DNA from: Hyphomicrobiales bacterium
GTDB lineage: Bacteria; Pseudomonadota; Alphaproteobacteria; Rhizobiales; Rhizobiaceae
Reading direction: 5' to 3'
DNA length: 64,000 nucleotides
Assembly (NCBI GenBank): GCA_900467745.1
Contig: UBQW01000028.1
Coordinates: 1-64,000, forward strand
In this document: piece after piece, positions 18,583 through 26,998 of the stretch
Numbering within the stretch: position 1 is the stretch's first letter
Layout: each line of letters begins with the position of its first letter
Notes under the pieces: model-generated
What the model was told of the DNA's origin: nothing
Databases searched by the model: none
Seen by the model: the letters and a program-made list of their open reading frames with translations, nothing else
Program-made: the position numbers and the translations under genes

Positions 18583-19452
18583 TTACAAGTCCTTTCGAAG
18601 TTTTGGATCGAGCATGTCACGCATTCCATCGCCGACCATTTGCAGCGACAGGACGGACAGTATGATGGCGATGCCTGGGAACAGGGTCATCCAGTCAGCT
18701 TGACCGATATACTGGCGTCCCGCGGCAATCATTGTGCCCCAAGTCGGAATTTCCGGACTGACGCCGAGGCCAAGAAACGACAGCCCCGCCTCAGCGAGCA
18801 TGGCGCTGGCAAAGAGGAACGTCGCTTGAACGAGTATCGGCGAGAGCAGATTTCGTAAGACATGCCGGGTCATGATATGGAACGTTGATATTCCAAGTGC
18901 CTGAGCAGCTTCGACATATGGAAGCTCACGGATGACCAGCGTCGAGGCGCGGACGATCCGCGCCAGGCGTGGCGCGTAGACCACAGAAAGCGCCACGATG
19001 ACCGTTGCAAGCGAAGGCCCGAGTGCCGCGACCAACGCAATCGCAAGAAGGATATCGGGAAATGCCATCATTGCATCGATCAAACGGGCGATCGGCGTGT
19101 CGAGCTTCTTGAAGAAGCCTGCAAGTAGCCCGAGCGTAACGCCGATGAGAGCTGAAAGGGCGACAACCGCTGCACCGACAAGCAATGACAGCCGTCCAGC
19201 GAAAATCGTGCGCGAGAGCACATCCCGACCGAATTCATCCGTACCAAGCAGATATGTTCCACTCGGCGGTTTAAGGCGATTGACGATGGATAGTTTCGAT
19301 GGAGAGTAAGGCGCTATCCAAGGGGCGAACACTGCAAGCAGTACGAAGATTGCCAGGATCAGGATACCGGCGGCAACGGTTTTGCGCTTGAACAGGCGGC
19401 GCACGAAATTACGCTTGTGACTGTTGGACGACTGTATCGTGATCTCGGTCAT
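18583..19452 (-). CDS. ABC transporter permease, DppC type
   Basis: A 289-residue inner-membrane permease. After a charged N terminus come TM1 (ILILAIFVLLAVFAPW), the periplasmic YLLGTDEFGRDVLSR segment diagnostic of DppC/OppC proteins, and further TMs. An EAA-type cytoplasmic loop is present (VEAAQALGISTFHIMTRHVL). It pairs with the DppB-type gene upstream; the two genes overlap by one base (TGATG), so translation is probably coupled. Confidence 0.94.
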   Translation of the reverse strand: MTEITIQSSNSHKRNFVRRLFKRKTVAAGILILAIFVLLAVFAPWIAPYSPSKLSIVNRLKPPSGTYLLGTDEFGRDVLSRTIFAGRLSLLVGAAVVALSALIGVTLGLLAGFFKKLDTPIARLIDAMMAFPDILLAIALVAALGPSLATVIVALSVVYAPRLARIVRASTLVIRELPYVEAAQALGISTFHIMTRHVLRNLLSPILVQATFLFASAMLAEAGLSFLGLGVSPEIPTWGTMIAAGRQYIGQADWMTLFPGIAIILSVLSLQMVGDGMRDMLDPKLRKDL

Positions 19453-20393
19453 CAGTAGCGCACCCTCGGATCAACGAGCAGGTAGAGCATGTCGATCCCG
19501 AAATTGATCAAAACATAAAGCGCGGCTATCACCAGCAGCGCACCCTGGATGACGGGATAGTCGCGTCGCAACACCGCTGTCACCACAAGGTTTCCGACGC
19601 CAGGAAGGCCAAAGACGGTCTCCGTTACGACGGCACCTGAGACCAACACGGCAGCGGTCAAACCGAGAACCGTCAGGATGGGTATTAGCGCGTTCTTCAA
19701 TGCATGCTTGAGGATGACGCGGCGCTCCACCAATCCTTTGGCGCGCGCCGTGCGAATATAGTCATCACCAAGCACATCGAGCATCGACGCTCGGGTAAAC
19801 CGTAAGATCAGGGCCGAGGAAACGATACCCAAGGCGATCGCTGGCAAAGTAAGATGATACATCCGCTCCAAAAAGGTGGAGCCGGGGCCACCATAGCCCG
19901 AGACCGGGAAGATGTTGAAGCGTACGGCGAAGGTCTGCATCAATATCAGTCCGAGCCAGAAGCTCGGTATGCTGGCCGCGAGCATCGCGAGCGTCGTTGC
20001 AGCTTGGTCGATAAAAGACCCCCGTCTATATGCGGCGTAGATGCCGATCGGGAGCGCTATGACGCTGGCGATCAATAGCGAAAAGATCGTCAGAAAGAAT
20101 GTCGGTTCAGCGCGGTCCATGAGGGCCGATGTGACCGGCATGTTAAGAAAAATCGACTGGCCGAGATCACCTTTGAGAAGCTGCCCGACATAGTAGGTAT
20201 ATTGGACAATCAACGACTGATCGAGCCCCAGTCGGCTGCGCAGGTCCGCAATATCCTGAGCGGTTGCGTCAGGGCCCAGCATCACAGCAGCCGGATCACC
20301 GGGCGTCACCCGAACGATGATGAAGACGATCGTAACGACGAGAAACATCACAACGATCATTCCGGCTAGTCGCTGGAGAATATATCGGATCAT
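19452..20393 (-). CDS. ABC transporter permease, DppB type
   Basis: A 313-residue permease with the characteristic MIRYILQRLAGMIVV N terminus, RVTPGDPA motif, Asp/Leu-rich periplasmic segment (LRSRLGLDQSLIVQY) and EAA loop (RTARAKGLVERRVILKHALKNALIP). ATG 20393 is chosen over an upstream extension because it gives this canonical N terminus and has GAGG upstream. Its partner is the DppC-type protein. Confidence 0.94.
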   Translation of the reverse strand: MIRYILQRLAGMIVVMFLVVTIVFIIVRVTPGDPAAVMLGPDATAQDIADLRSRLGLDQSLIVQYTYYVGQLLKGDLGQSIFLNMPVTSALMDRAEPTFFLTIFSLLIASVIALPIGIYAAYRRGSFIDQAATTLAMLAASIPSFWLGLILMQTFAVRFNIFPVSGYGGPGSTFLERMYHLTLPAIALGIVSSALILRFTRASMLDVLGDDYIRTARAKGLVERRVILKHALKNALIPILTVLGLTAAVLVSGAVVTETVFGLPGVGNLVVTAVLRRDYPVIQGALLVIAALYVLINFGIDMLYLLVDPRVRY

Positions 20394-20433
20394 GGAGTTG
20401 GCCTCAGACGTGATGCCGCGAGCAAGAAGGGAG

Positions 20434-20452
20434 GTCCGCCCTATTGGCGGAC
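20434..20452 (-). terminator. Intra-operonic hairpin after the binding-protein gene
   Basis: A perfect 7-bp stem, GTCCGCC / GGCGGAC, with a 5-base loop between the binding-protein stop and the DppB start. It has no U-tract. It more likely protects the abundant binding-protein mRNA or gives partial termination than ends the operon. Confidence 0.5.
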
Positions 20453-20468
20453 ACCCCCGCACTGATGA

Positions 20469-21995
20469 TCACTTCTTGATCGAAGCGTTCCAGAAATAGG
20501 GCCAAGGAGCCGGATCGACGCCTTCGAGCTTCGTTGACTTTGCTGAAACTGCATTGAAGTCGCCGATCTTCATGTAGGGCAGCTCATCGTACATCGCCTT
20601 CTGCACCTCAGCCCACAGTGCGACACGCTTTTGCGGATCGACTTCGGAAGTAAACGCGTCAACAGTTGCCTTGCGGGCCGGCGTATCCCACCATCCTGGC
20701 GAACTCGGTGAAAGGGAACCGATCAGTGCAGGCTCAGGTAGGAACGGGCTATGGGTGATGTAGATGTCCCAAAGCTTCGCGTCGGTTCGACGCTGGGTCA
20801 GCGTAGCCCAGTCGACCACCTGCAAATCAACGGTGAACCCAGCGAGCTTGAGATACTCCGCGGCAACCTGCGCCATCTTATAGTGGAATTCATACTGGCG
20901 GCTTGTCAAAATACGGATCGGCTCACCGTTGTAGCCGGCGTCCTTCGCCGCTGCTGCAGCCCCCTCCGGATCAGCAATATTATAGTTTCCTTCAACCCCT
21001 GCATCGGTGCTCCATGCAAAGGGTTTCGGATAGATATCCCCGTCCAGGGCATAAAAATCCGTGCTGCCGAAAGCGGCAGCGAGCATGTCTTCCATGTTCA
21101 AAGCCTGACGGATTGCCTTACGCACTGCGACGTCCCTGGCCACGCCTTCCTTTGTATTGAAGACAAAGACCGGGTAGCCAAAGGGCTTGAGAATGACAGG
21201 CTGCGAAGCGCTCGAGGCTTTCAGCTTGTCGAAGGATTCGACCGGAATTGAATCTGCGTAATCATACTGTCCTGAAACAGCCGCCTCGACGCGAGTGTTG
21301 GCATCAGGAACCGGCACAAAACGGATTTCATCGAGATACTGGTGGCGTGCGCCCCCATAGCCGGTGCTCTCTTCGTTGCGTGACTTGTAGCCGTCAAAAC
21401 GCACGAGCTGAATATATTGATCAGCCTTGCGTTCCTTGAGCATGTAAGGCCCGGTGCCGATGAAGTCCTTCATCGGCTCGTCCTGCTTCTCGGCGGGTAT
21501 GATGATGGCCGCCGAGTTGTTGAACGCGAGAAGCGATGTCAGCGGCGCATAGGGCTGCTTGAGAACGATTTTCACAGTTGCCGGATCAGAAGCGGTAATA
21601 GTTTCGATGAAACCTGCGACCTGCTTGCCCCTAGAGGCGATTTTCTCCCATCGCGAAAGCGATGCAACGACGTCGTCAGACGTCATGTCGGTATTGTCGT
21701 GGAACTTGATCCCTGTGCGCAGCTTGATCGTGTACGTCTTACCGTCTTGGCTGACTTCGGGCAGGCTTTCTGCGAGCAGCGGAGTAACATTCCACTGCTT
21801 GTCGAACGTGTAGAGCGTTTCGAAAATGTGCTGTGTGACGATACCAACGAGGTCGGCCGTTGACGTCATAGGATCCAGCGTTGGCGGTTCGCCAATAGTG
21901 GCTACGTTGATGACGCCACCCTTCTCCTGAGCTGCAACAATGGATGGCAGGGCTATTAGCGCGGTTGCCAATACCAAGGCGTGCCTTAGCTTCAT
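20469..21995 (-). CDS. Periplasmic substrate-binding protein, SBP_bac_5 (peptide/opine type)
   Basis: A 508-residue family-5 solute-binding protein. Residues 1-22 are a signal peptide (MKLRHALVLATALIALP, cleavage near VAAQE). GEPPTLDPM is the family start, and the TYTIKLRTGIKFHDN and GTGPYMLKERKADQY motifs are typical of Dpp/Opp/Nik-type receptors. It is the first gene of the minus-strand cluster and defines its promoter-proximal end. ATG 21995 has GGGAGAA upstream. The ligand is unknown; because an acyl hydrolase follows, an acylated amino acid or small peptide is a reasonable guess. Confidence 0.93.
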   Translation of the reverse strand: MKLRHALVLATALIALPSIVAAQEKGGVINVATIGEPPTLDPMTSTADLVGIVTQHIFETLYTFDKQWNVTPLLAESLPEVSQDGKTYTIKLRTGIKFHDNTDMTSDDVVASLSRWEKIASRGKQVAGFIETITASDPATVKIVLKQPYAPLTSLLAFNNSAAIIIPAEKQDEPMKDFIGTGPYMLKERKADQYIQLVRFDGYKSRNEESTGYGGARHQYLDEIRFVPVPDANTRVEAAVSGQYDYADSIPVESFDKLKASSASQPVILKPFGYPVFVFNTKEGVARDVAVRKAIRQALNMEDMLAAAFGSTDFYALDGDIYPKPFAWSTDAGVEGNYNIADPEGAAAAAKDAGYNGEPIRILTSRQYEFHYKMAQVAAEYLKLAGFTVDLQVVDWATLTQRRTDAKLWDIYITHSPFLPEPALIGSLSPSSPGWWDTPARKATVDAFTSEVDPQKRVALWAEVQKAMYDELPYMKIGDFNAVSAKSTKLEGVDPAPWPYFWNASIKK

Positions 21996-22019
21996 CTCAA
22001 TTCTCCCGGTTCATTGTTC

Positions 22020-22076
22020 CATTATTATGCTATATGCGTTTTTATTATATAATACCGTCAGCTGGCCACGTGTCAA
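22020..22076 (-). promoter_or_regulatory. Promoter and palindrome upstream of the peptide-type ABC cluster
   Basis: On the minus strand a consensus -35 TTGACA (22071-22076) and a -10 TATTAT (22049-22054) are separated by 16 bases. The -10 lies inside a perfect 12-bp palindrome, TATTATATAATA (22043-22054). Downstream, CATAATAATG (22020-22029) is shared with the gap beside the iclR-like gene. The layout fits repression by the IclR protein, which is an inference. Confidence 0.65.
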
Positions 22077-22596
22077 TCGCGCGCCAGTTTTTGGCAGTCG
22101 GTAAAGAGATTGCTTGGGCGTCCGGGTAGTGACGGACTTCGAAATTTACTCAACCACCCTCAGGTCGCGCCACCGGGGTCCCTCAGGTGAAGCAACTTGC
22201 CCAAATCGGATCGTTTGGATGGTTGGGCAGATCAGTCGACAAGTTTGGGGGGCTGGGTCTCGCCGGCAAAACGCGCGAGTAGATCGCAAGGACGCCCGCC
22301 CGTGTCGAACGCACGCTGAAACGCCCTTTCCTGATGATGGACCAGAATTTCAGGCATCAAATGGATCCCGGACTGCAGCGAACTTACCATTCGCGACCGG
22401 CGGCGGGGTATAAGCGTCACGCGAAGTGAAGTGCGCAGTCACAGAAAACTATGAGCCGCTTTATCTGGTACACTAGCTGAGATAGCCGATTATGCTCAGC
22501 ACGTCGCAACATGCTCTGTTAACCATTTCAAGGCGATGATCGCCCCTATTCTCTGGACCGCGAGGCCCAATTGAACCAGATTTCAGGAGGTCCACC
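22077..22596. other. Intergenic region, nothing recognised apart from the SD of the next gene
   Basis: About 520 bases between the transporter promoter and the L,D-transpeptidase-like gene. Frames of 60-100 codons exist on both strands (for example plus 22114-22413) but lack a family resemblance or credible start. The promoter of the downstream gene should lie in 22450-22580; I see no convincing -35/-10 pair. Confidence 0.45.
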
Positions 22597-23589
22597 TTGC
22601 CACTTGGTATTCGCCTTTTTGCGCTTGTCGGAATCTCTATCACCAGCGTTTTCGGCGCATCACCCACCGAGGCGGCGGGCATGCAAGTTCCCACTTGGCT
22701 GACTAGCCACGTCGGCGAAGGTGACGGTCAAATTGCCCAGATTGTGCTGGAACGAGCACGAGCGCTCTATCTGGCCAAGGTCAGCGAAGGCAAAGTGAAG
22801 AACACTTGTTACTTCGCGATGGATGCCACCCGGCCGAACGATTTAACTGGAGAGAAATCAGGCGGTCGCTTCTACACAATCTGCGAGGCAGAACAGATTT
22901 TTCGTGTCGTATCGTCGGGTCATGGGAGCGGGCGTAAACTGACTGGTGTCGTGGATTTTTCCAATGGACGGCAATGCGCTAAGAATTTCGGCAACGCGCA
23001 GGATTCCAATCTAACTGCGGGAGGGGCTTACCTCACAAGTGAGATCAAGACTTCTTTCAAAGGTTACTACAAGAATGCGTCGGGCCAACAATCTCCGCTG
23101 ACCCGCTCCTTTGTTCAATTCGACGGAGCGGGCGATACCGCCAATGCCAGGCAGCGAGCGATCGGCGGACATCCGGCGTCTCTCATCTCGGGCGTTTGCA
23201 TGCTGAAGAAGCCAGGAAGCCCGTATGCGAACTCGGATGGATATGTGCCGTTCGGCAAACTTGTGAACTATGAAGGTGGGCGGAGCAATGGCTGCACGAC
23301 CTGGTCGCCTTTGGACGCGCCTCAGATTCTATCGACGGTTAAAGACAACCCGACGACGATCTACATTTACCCAGAAGCTCGAGACATTGCAGCGGTGTCA
23401 AAGACTTTGGCAGCGGGCAAATCGCTCAACGGGTCTGGAACTTACTGGAACGCCAGCTGCCTGATAGCAATCGGCACTCCGCGGTTCTGGAGCAAGGAAG
23501 AGCTCGAACCGCGCATCAGCCAGTACAAACTGAATAACCCTGCTCCACCAGGGAAAGCGACGCCTATTTGTGCCGCTAACATCAACTGA
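22597..23589 (+). CDS. L,D-transpeptidase catalytic-domain family protein (YkuD_2-like), exported
   Basis: A 330-residue protein starting at TTG 22597, six bases after a perfect AGGAGG at 22585-22590; no ATG fits. Residues 1-27 are a signal peptide ending TEAAG. The domain shows SGHGSG (H109), a conserved GGH (H192) and GRSNGCTTWSP with the candidate nucleophile C233, the arrangement of the murein L,D-transpeptidase catalytic-domain family, in which the Cys forms 3-3 crosslinks or attaches proteins to peptidoglycan. The spacing and extra cysteines (C71, C96, C127, C201) suggest a divergent member; disulphides in the periplasm are possible. It stands alone, so its physiological role cannot be inferred from neighbours. 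Confidence 0.78.
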   Translation: MPLGIRLFALVGISITSVFGASPTEAAGMQVPTWLTSHVGEGDGQIAQIVLERARALYLAKVSEGKVKNTCYFAMDATRPNDLTGEKSGGRFYTICEAEQIFRVVSSGHGSGRKLTGVVDFSNGRQCAKNFGNAQDSNLTAGGAYLTSEIKTSFKGYYKNASGQQSPLTRSFVQFDGAGDTANARQRAIGGHPASLISGVCMLKKPGSPYANSDGYVPFGKLVNYEGGRSNGCTTWSPLDAPQILSTVKDNPTTIYIYPEARDIAAVSKTLAAGKSLNGSGTYWNASCLIAIGTPRFWSKEELEPRISQYKLNNPAPPGKATPICAANIN

Positions 23590-23995
23590 ACGGCGCCTTT
23601 GTGAAAACGCACCATATGGTCAGTCGTGGCGGAACCTAGAAATGACTACGCCCTACACACTTCACCTGCGAACATCCCTTCGAGGACGTACGACCGACCA
23701 ACGGAAACACTTCAGCAACCGATTATTCACGATACGACTAACAGACGCTTTCAACACTCCTGCCTATCGCTGTATCGGCAGCGCCAGGCGAGTTTAGTCG
23801 TTGCCTGTCAACCGTCCGGCTTAGACAGCCTAAGGGTAACGCACGAGGTTACTGAGGACGTCGCCACCGATCCCCGATGGGGCAAGAGGCCTTGGACAGT
23901 ATCCGAGCTGCCTGACATCGAGGTCCTGAGCAGATCGCGGCCTCTGTTCCACAGTGATAGACCAGCATAGTTGCAAGTCCTTGCCGGGTTCGAGG
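23590..23995. other. Intergenic region, nothing recognised
   Basis: About 400 bases between converging genes. Plus frames at 23570-23797 and 23626-23970 have no family resemblance and no good ribosome binding site. No strong terminator stem with a T-run is visible for either neighbour. Confidence 0.45.
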
Positions 23996-24901
23996 TCAGC
24001 TCTCTGCAGACGGTAAATGTGCCACCCTTACCAAGTCAGCTTTAAGCCGCGCCGTCTCCAGTCCCAATTCGATAAACGTAAGCGCATGCTTTGCCAGGGC
24101 GACGTTATCATCCCAGAGATTTCTCCAGATCGCGGTCTTCAGCGACAGGTCTTTGTCGACGATGGTCGTCGAAAACGATTCGAACGTGACATAGTCGTTC
24201 CATCCGATCGCAACGAGAGCGTCAAAGATCGACGCAAAATCGATGTTACCGGTTCCCAGATAGCCGCGATGACTTTCCCCGATATGAACGTAACCGATCT
24301 TATCCGCGGCGTTTCGGATTGCTAGGCCGACATCCGCCTCCTCGATACTCATATGAAAGGTATCCAGGTGCAGGAAGACGTTCGATGCGCCGGTGTCGCG
24401 GATGTATGCCATTCCCTGCGCCGCAGTATTGAGCATGTTGCTCTCGAACCGGTTGACGATTTCAAGGTTCAAGGTCACGCCCGCAGCCTTTGCTCGATCA
24501 GCGACTTTCGATAGCGTACCGACGCTCCGATCCCACCCCTTTCGAGACAACGAGTGTTCTTGCTTACCGTGGGCCGAGCTCAAGATGCCTGCTAATTTGG
24601 TGCCGCCAAGATCGCGAACGAGCGCCACGGCGCGATCGAGGATGGCCTCACCGTTGGCAACAATCGACGGATCGTCGCTGGAGATATCGCCATTTGCAGG
24701 CAGCCCCATGCTTACCGCGACATCGAGGCCAAGCTCTCGAATGCGGGACGCAAGCCACTTAACATCGACCTGCTCCGGGTCAAGGTAGGAAAATTCCACG
24801 AGTTTGAAACCGAGTTCGTGAGACCGCGCAAGGGTCCTCTCGATCTCATCTTTCGAAGATCCCGCACTCCAGACAAACGAGTGGACACCGATTTTGGACA
24901 T
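23996..24901 (-). CDS. Sugar epimerase/isomerase, TIM barrel (D-tagatose/D-psicose 3-epimerase-like)
   Basis: A 301-residue xylose-isomerase-like TIM barrel. The metal and catalytic pattern of ketose 3-epimerases is visible: Glu in LEIVNRFES, LDTFHMSIEEA (Asp), His in IGESHRGYLG and the final Glu in VTFESF. These match the E-D-H-E metal quartet of DTE/DPE enzymes. It is last in the minus-strand arm, after the RbsB-like gene. It probably interconverts ketoses before phosphorylation by one of the two FGGY kinases in the locus; the exact sugar is unknown. ATG 24901 has AGGAAA upstream. Confidence 0.87.
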   Translation of the reverse strand: MSKIGVHSFVWSAGSSKDEIERTLARSHELGFKLVEFSYLDPEQVDVKWLASRIRELGLDVAVSMGLPANGDISSDDPSIVANGEAILDRAVALVRDLGGTKLAGILSSAHGKQEHSLSRKGWDRSVGTLSKVADRAKAAGVTLNLEIVNRFESNMLNTAAQGMAYIRDTGASNVFLHLDTFHMSIEEADVGLAIRNAADKIGYVHIGESHRGYLGTGNIDFASIFDALVAIGWNDYVTFESFSTTIVDKDLSLKTAIWRNLWDDNVALAKHALTFIELGLETARLKADLVRVAHLPSAES

Positions 24902-24933
24902 GACATCAATTTCCTGATTTCACTGTAGAATGA

Positions 24934-24965
24934 GCCCCGCCAAAACCCGGAGGTTCCGACGGGGC
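24934..24965 (-). terminator. Intra-operonic hairpin after the RbsB-like gene
   Basis: GCCCCG (24934-24939) pairs with CGGGGC (24960-24965) around a 20-base loop, in the 78-base gap after the binding-protein stop. No U-tract follows on the minus strand. It is probably a stabiliser or attenuator that favours binding-protein mRNA over the epimerase gene. Confidence 0.4.
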
Positions 24966-24979
24966 ACCGGGAGGAGACC

Positions 24980-25918
24980 TTAACGAGCTGCAGTCCAGCC
25001 CTTGTAGTCCTTGATGTTGTCTGCCGTGATCAGCTGAGGATCGAGGAGGACGGTAGCCTCTGCTGGCTTCTTCCCGTTGAACAAGTCGACCGCCATCTTT
25101 AGCGAGTCACCCGCCATTGTGTAAGGGTCCTGGGAAGCCGATGCCTTGATCATCGAGTTTCCGCTGGCAAGCGACTTTTCGATATCCGGCGCGCCGTCAA
25201 CAGCGGTGAAGAAGAACTCGTTCCGGTTCAGCTGCTTGGCAGCAAGTTCCGCACCGATCGCTGTCGGATCGTTGATCGCGAAGACAGCGTCGATCTTGTC
25301 AAACCGGGTCAGAAGGCCCTGCATGACGGCCAGGCCACCGTCGCGCGAACCCTGCGCGTTCTGGTCGTCTGAAAGGATCTTGATGTCTGGGCTCTGCGTC
25401 AGGACGTTCTTGCAACCCTGGACGCGGTCGATGATCGAAGACGATGCTGGGCCGTTGATGATGACGACGTCGCCTTTGCCCTTGAGCTGATCGACGATGT
25501 ACTTGCAGGCTTCCTCGCCTGCCTTGATGTTGTTCGTCATTACGGTGACGTCAGCGCCGGGCGCGGAGACGTCGAATGCTGCAACGATCACACCTGCTGC
25601 CTGCGCCTTCTTTACAGCTGGCGCAATCGCCTTGGCGTCAACGGCGTTCAGCATGATGATGTCGACGCCAGCCGCGACGAAGCTATCCATCTGCGAGACC
25701 TGCTTATTGAGGTCGTAGTCCGCTGAGACGGAGGTTACCTGGACATTCGGGTTGATTTCCTTGGCGCGGTCTTCGATGCCCTTGATCGTGGCGACGAAGA
25801 ACGGGTTGCCGAGAAGACCGACCGAGATGCCGATCTTCTGAAGTTCCTTGGCAGAGGCGGGCATTGCAACGGCAGCCGCGAGCGCGGTACCGACGAGCAG
25901 TTTAGAAAACAGACGCAT
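24980..25918 (-). CDS. Periplasmic sugar-binding protein (RbsB/Peripla_BP_4 type)
   Basis: A 312-residue binding protein with a signal peptide (MRLFSKLLVGTALAAAVAMP, cleavage after ASA). It has the two-lobe periplasmic-binding fold: IGISVGLLGNPFF, VTSVSADYDLNKQVSQMD, AAGVDIIMLNAVDA, FDVSAPGADVTVMTNN and a hinge with INDPTAIGAE. ATG 25918 is strongly supported by GGAGGAAA just upstream; the frame is open further but without a signal-like start. It delivers a monosaccharide to the adjacent RbsC/RbsA-like components. Confidence 0.94.
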   Translation of the reverse strand: MRLFSKLLVGTALAAAVAMPASAKELQKIGISVGLLGNPFFVATIKGIEDRAKEINPNVQVTSVSADYDLNKQVSQMDSFVAAGVDIIMLNAVDAKAIAPAVKKAQAAGVIVAAFDVSAPGADVTVMTNNIKAGEEACKYIVDQLKGKGDVVIINGPASSSIIDRVQGCKNVLTQSPDIKILSDDQNAQGSRDGGLAVMQGLLTRFDKIDAVFAINDPTAIGAELAAKQLNRNEFFFTAVDGAPDIEKSLASGNSMIKASASQDPYTMAGDSLKMAVDLFNGKKPAEATVLLDPQLITADNIKDYKGWTAAR

Positions 25919-25983
25919 ACTTTCCTCCATTTTGGCGCTCCCCGCGCCATTGCTCCGGTAATCCCGGTTTCTTGAGCCGCACC

Positions 25984-26967
25984 TCATGTGCGGCTAAGCC
26001 CTTTCAGCCGATAGCGGTCGAGCGCCACAGCAACGATGATGACAAGTCCCTTGATGATGTACTGCCAGATGTCGGAGACCCCGACGAGGATGAGACCGTT
26101 CGACAGCACTGCGATAATCAGAGCCCCGATCAGCGTGCCCCATATCGAGCCGACACCACCGACGAAGCTGGTACCCCCAAGGATAACCGCTGCGATCGCG
26201 TCCAGTTCGTAAGCCTGACCGAGCTGCAGACCGTTTGCCGCATAAAGGCGGGCCGCGGACATCACTCCACCGACGCCCGAGAGAAGCCCAGACATCGAGT
26301 AGACAAAGAGTAGGACGAGTGGCACCTTGATGCCCGTCAACCGTGCGGCTTCGACGTTGCCGCCCACTGCGTAGATCCAAGTGCCGAGTACGGTTCGCTT
26401 CAGAATGAACCAGGAGATTACAATGGTGGCGAGCGCGATGATCGCGAGCCACGGAATTCCGAAAAGAGAGCCGTTGCCGATGAAATCGAACGGGAGGTCG
26501 GCGTTGAAGACCGTCGTGTCGTTACCGAGTAACCGGGCTACGCCACGCATCGCCGTCAGCGAGCCGAGCGTCACGATGAACGGTGGCAGCTTTAGAAACG
26601 AGATGATGACACCGTTGACTACGCCGCATGCAAGGCCCACGCCAATCGCCGCGGGGATACCTAGCATCCCGATCTCGGGATAAAGCGAAACGATGACACC
26701 GACCATTGCGGATGCTGCCAGGATCGAGCCGACCGACAAGTCGATACCGCCGGTCAGGATCACGAAGGTCATGCCCGCGGCAAGTACCGTGTTGATCGAG
26801 GCCTGCTGAGTGACAATCGAAAGATTGTTCACGCTGAGAAAGCGGCCGCTCAAAAGATGGAAACCGATTGCCAGAATGACAAGAACGGGCAGCATCCCAA
26901 GTGCGGTCAATGTCGACCTAAATTTTGCCTTGCTGGCGTTTGTGTGATCGGTCGATGTAGAGGTCAT
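25984..26967 (-). CDS. Sugar ABC transporter permease (RbsC type)
   Basis: A 327-residue BPD_transp_2 permease with 8-10 hydrophobic segments. Family landmarks are MTFVILTGGIDLSVGSI, the cytoplasmic YAVGGNVEAARLTGI loop and AVILGGTSFVGGVGSIWGT. It forms the membrane channel with the RbsA-like ATPase encoded upstream and the binding protein encoded downstream. Confidence 0.95.
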   Translation of the reverse strand: MTSTSTDHTNASKAKFRSTLTALGMLPVLVILAIGFHLLSGRFLSVNNLSIVTQQASINTVLAAGMTFVILTGGIDLSVGSILAASAMVGVIVSLYPEIGMLGIPAAIGVGLACGVVNGVIISFLKLPPFIVTLGSLTAMRGVARLLGNDTTVFNADLPFDFIGNGSLFGIPWLAIIALATIVISWFILKRTVLGTWIYAVGGNVEAARLTGIKVPLVLLFVYSMSGLLSGVGGVMSAARLYAANGLQLGQAYELDAIAAVILGGTSFVGGVGSIWGTLIGALIIAVLSNGLILVGVSDIWQYIIKGLVIIVAVALDRYRLKGLSRT

Positions 26968-26998
26968 GATGTAATCCCGTCGTCTATGGTTTCAGGCC

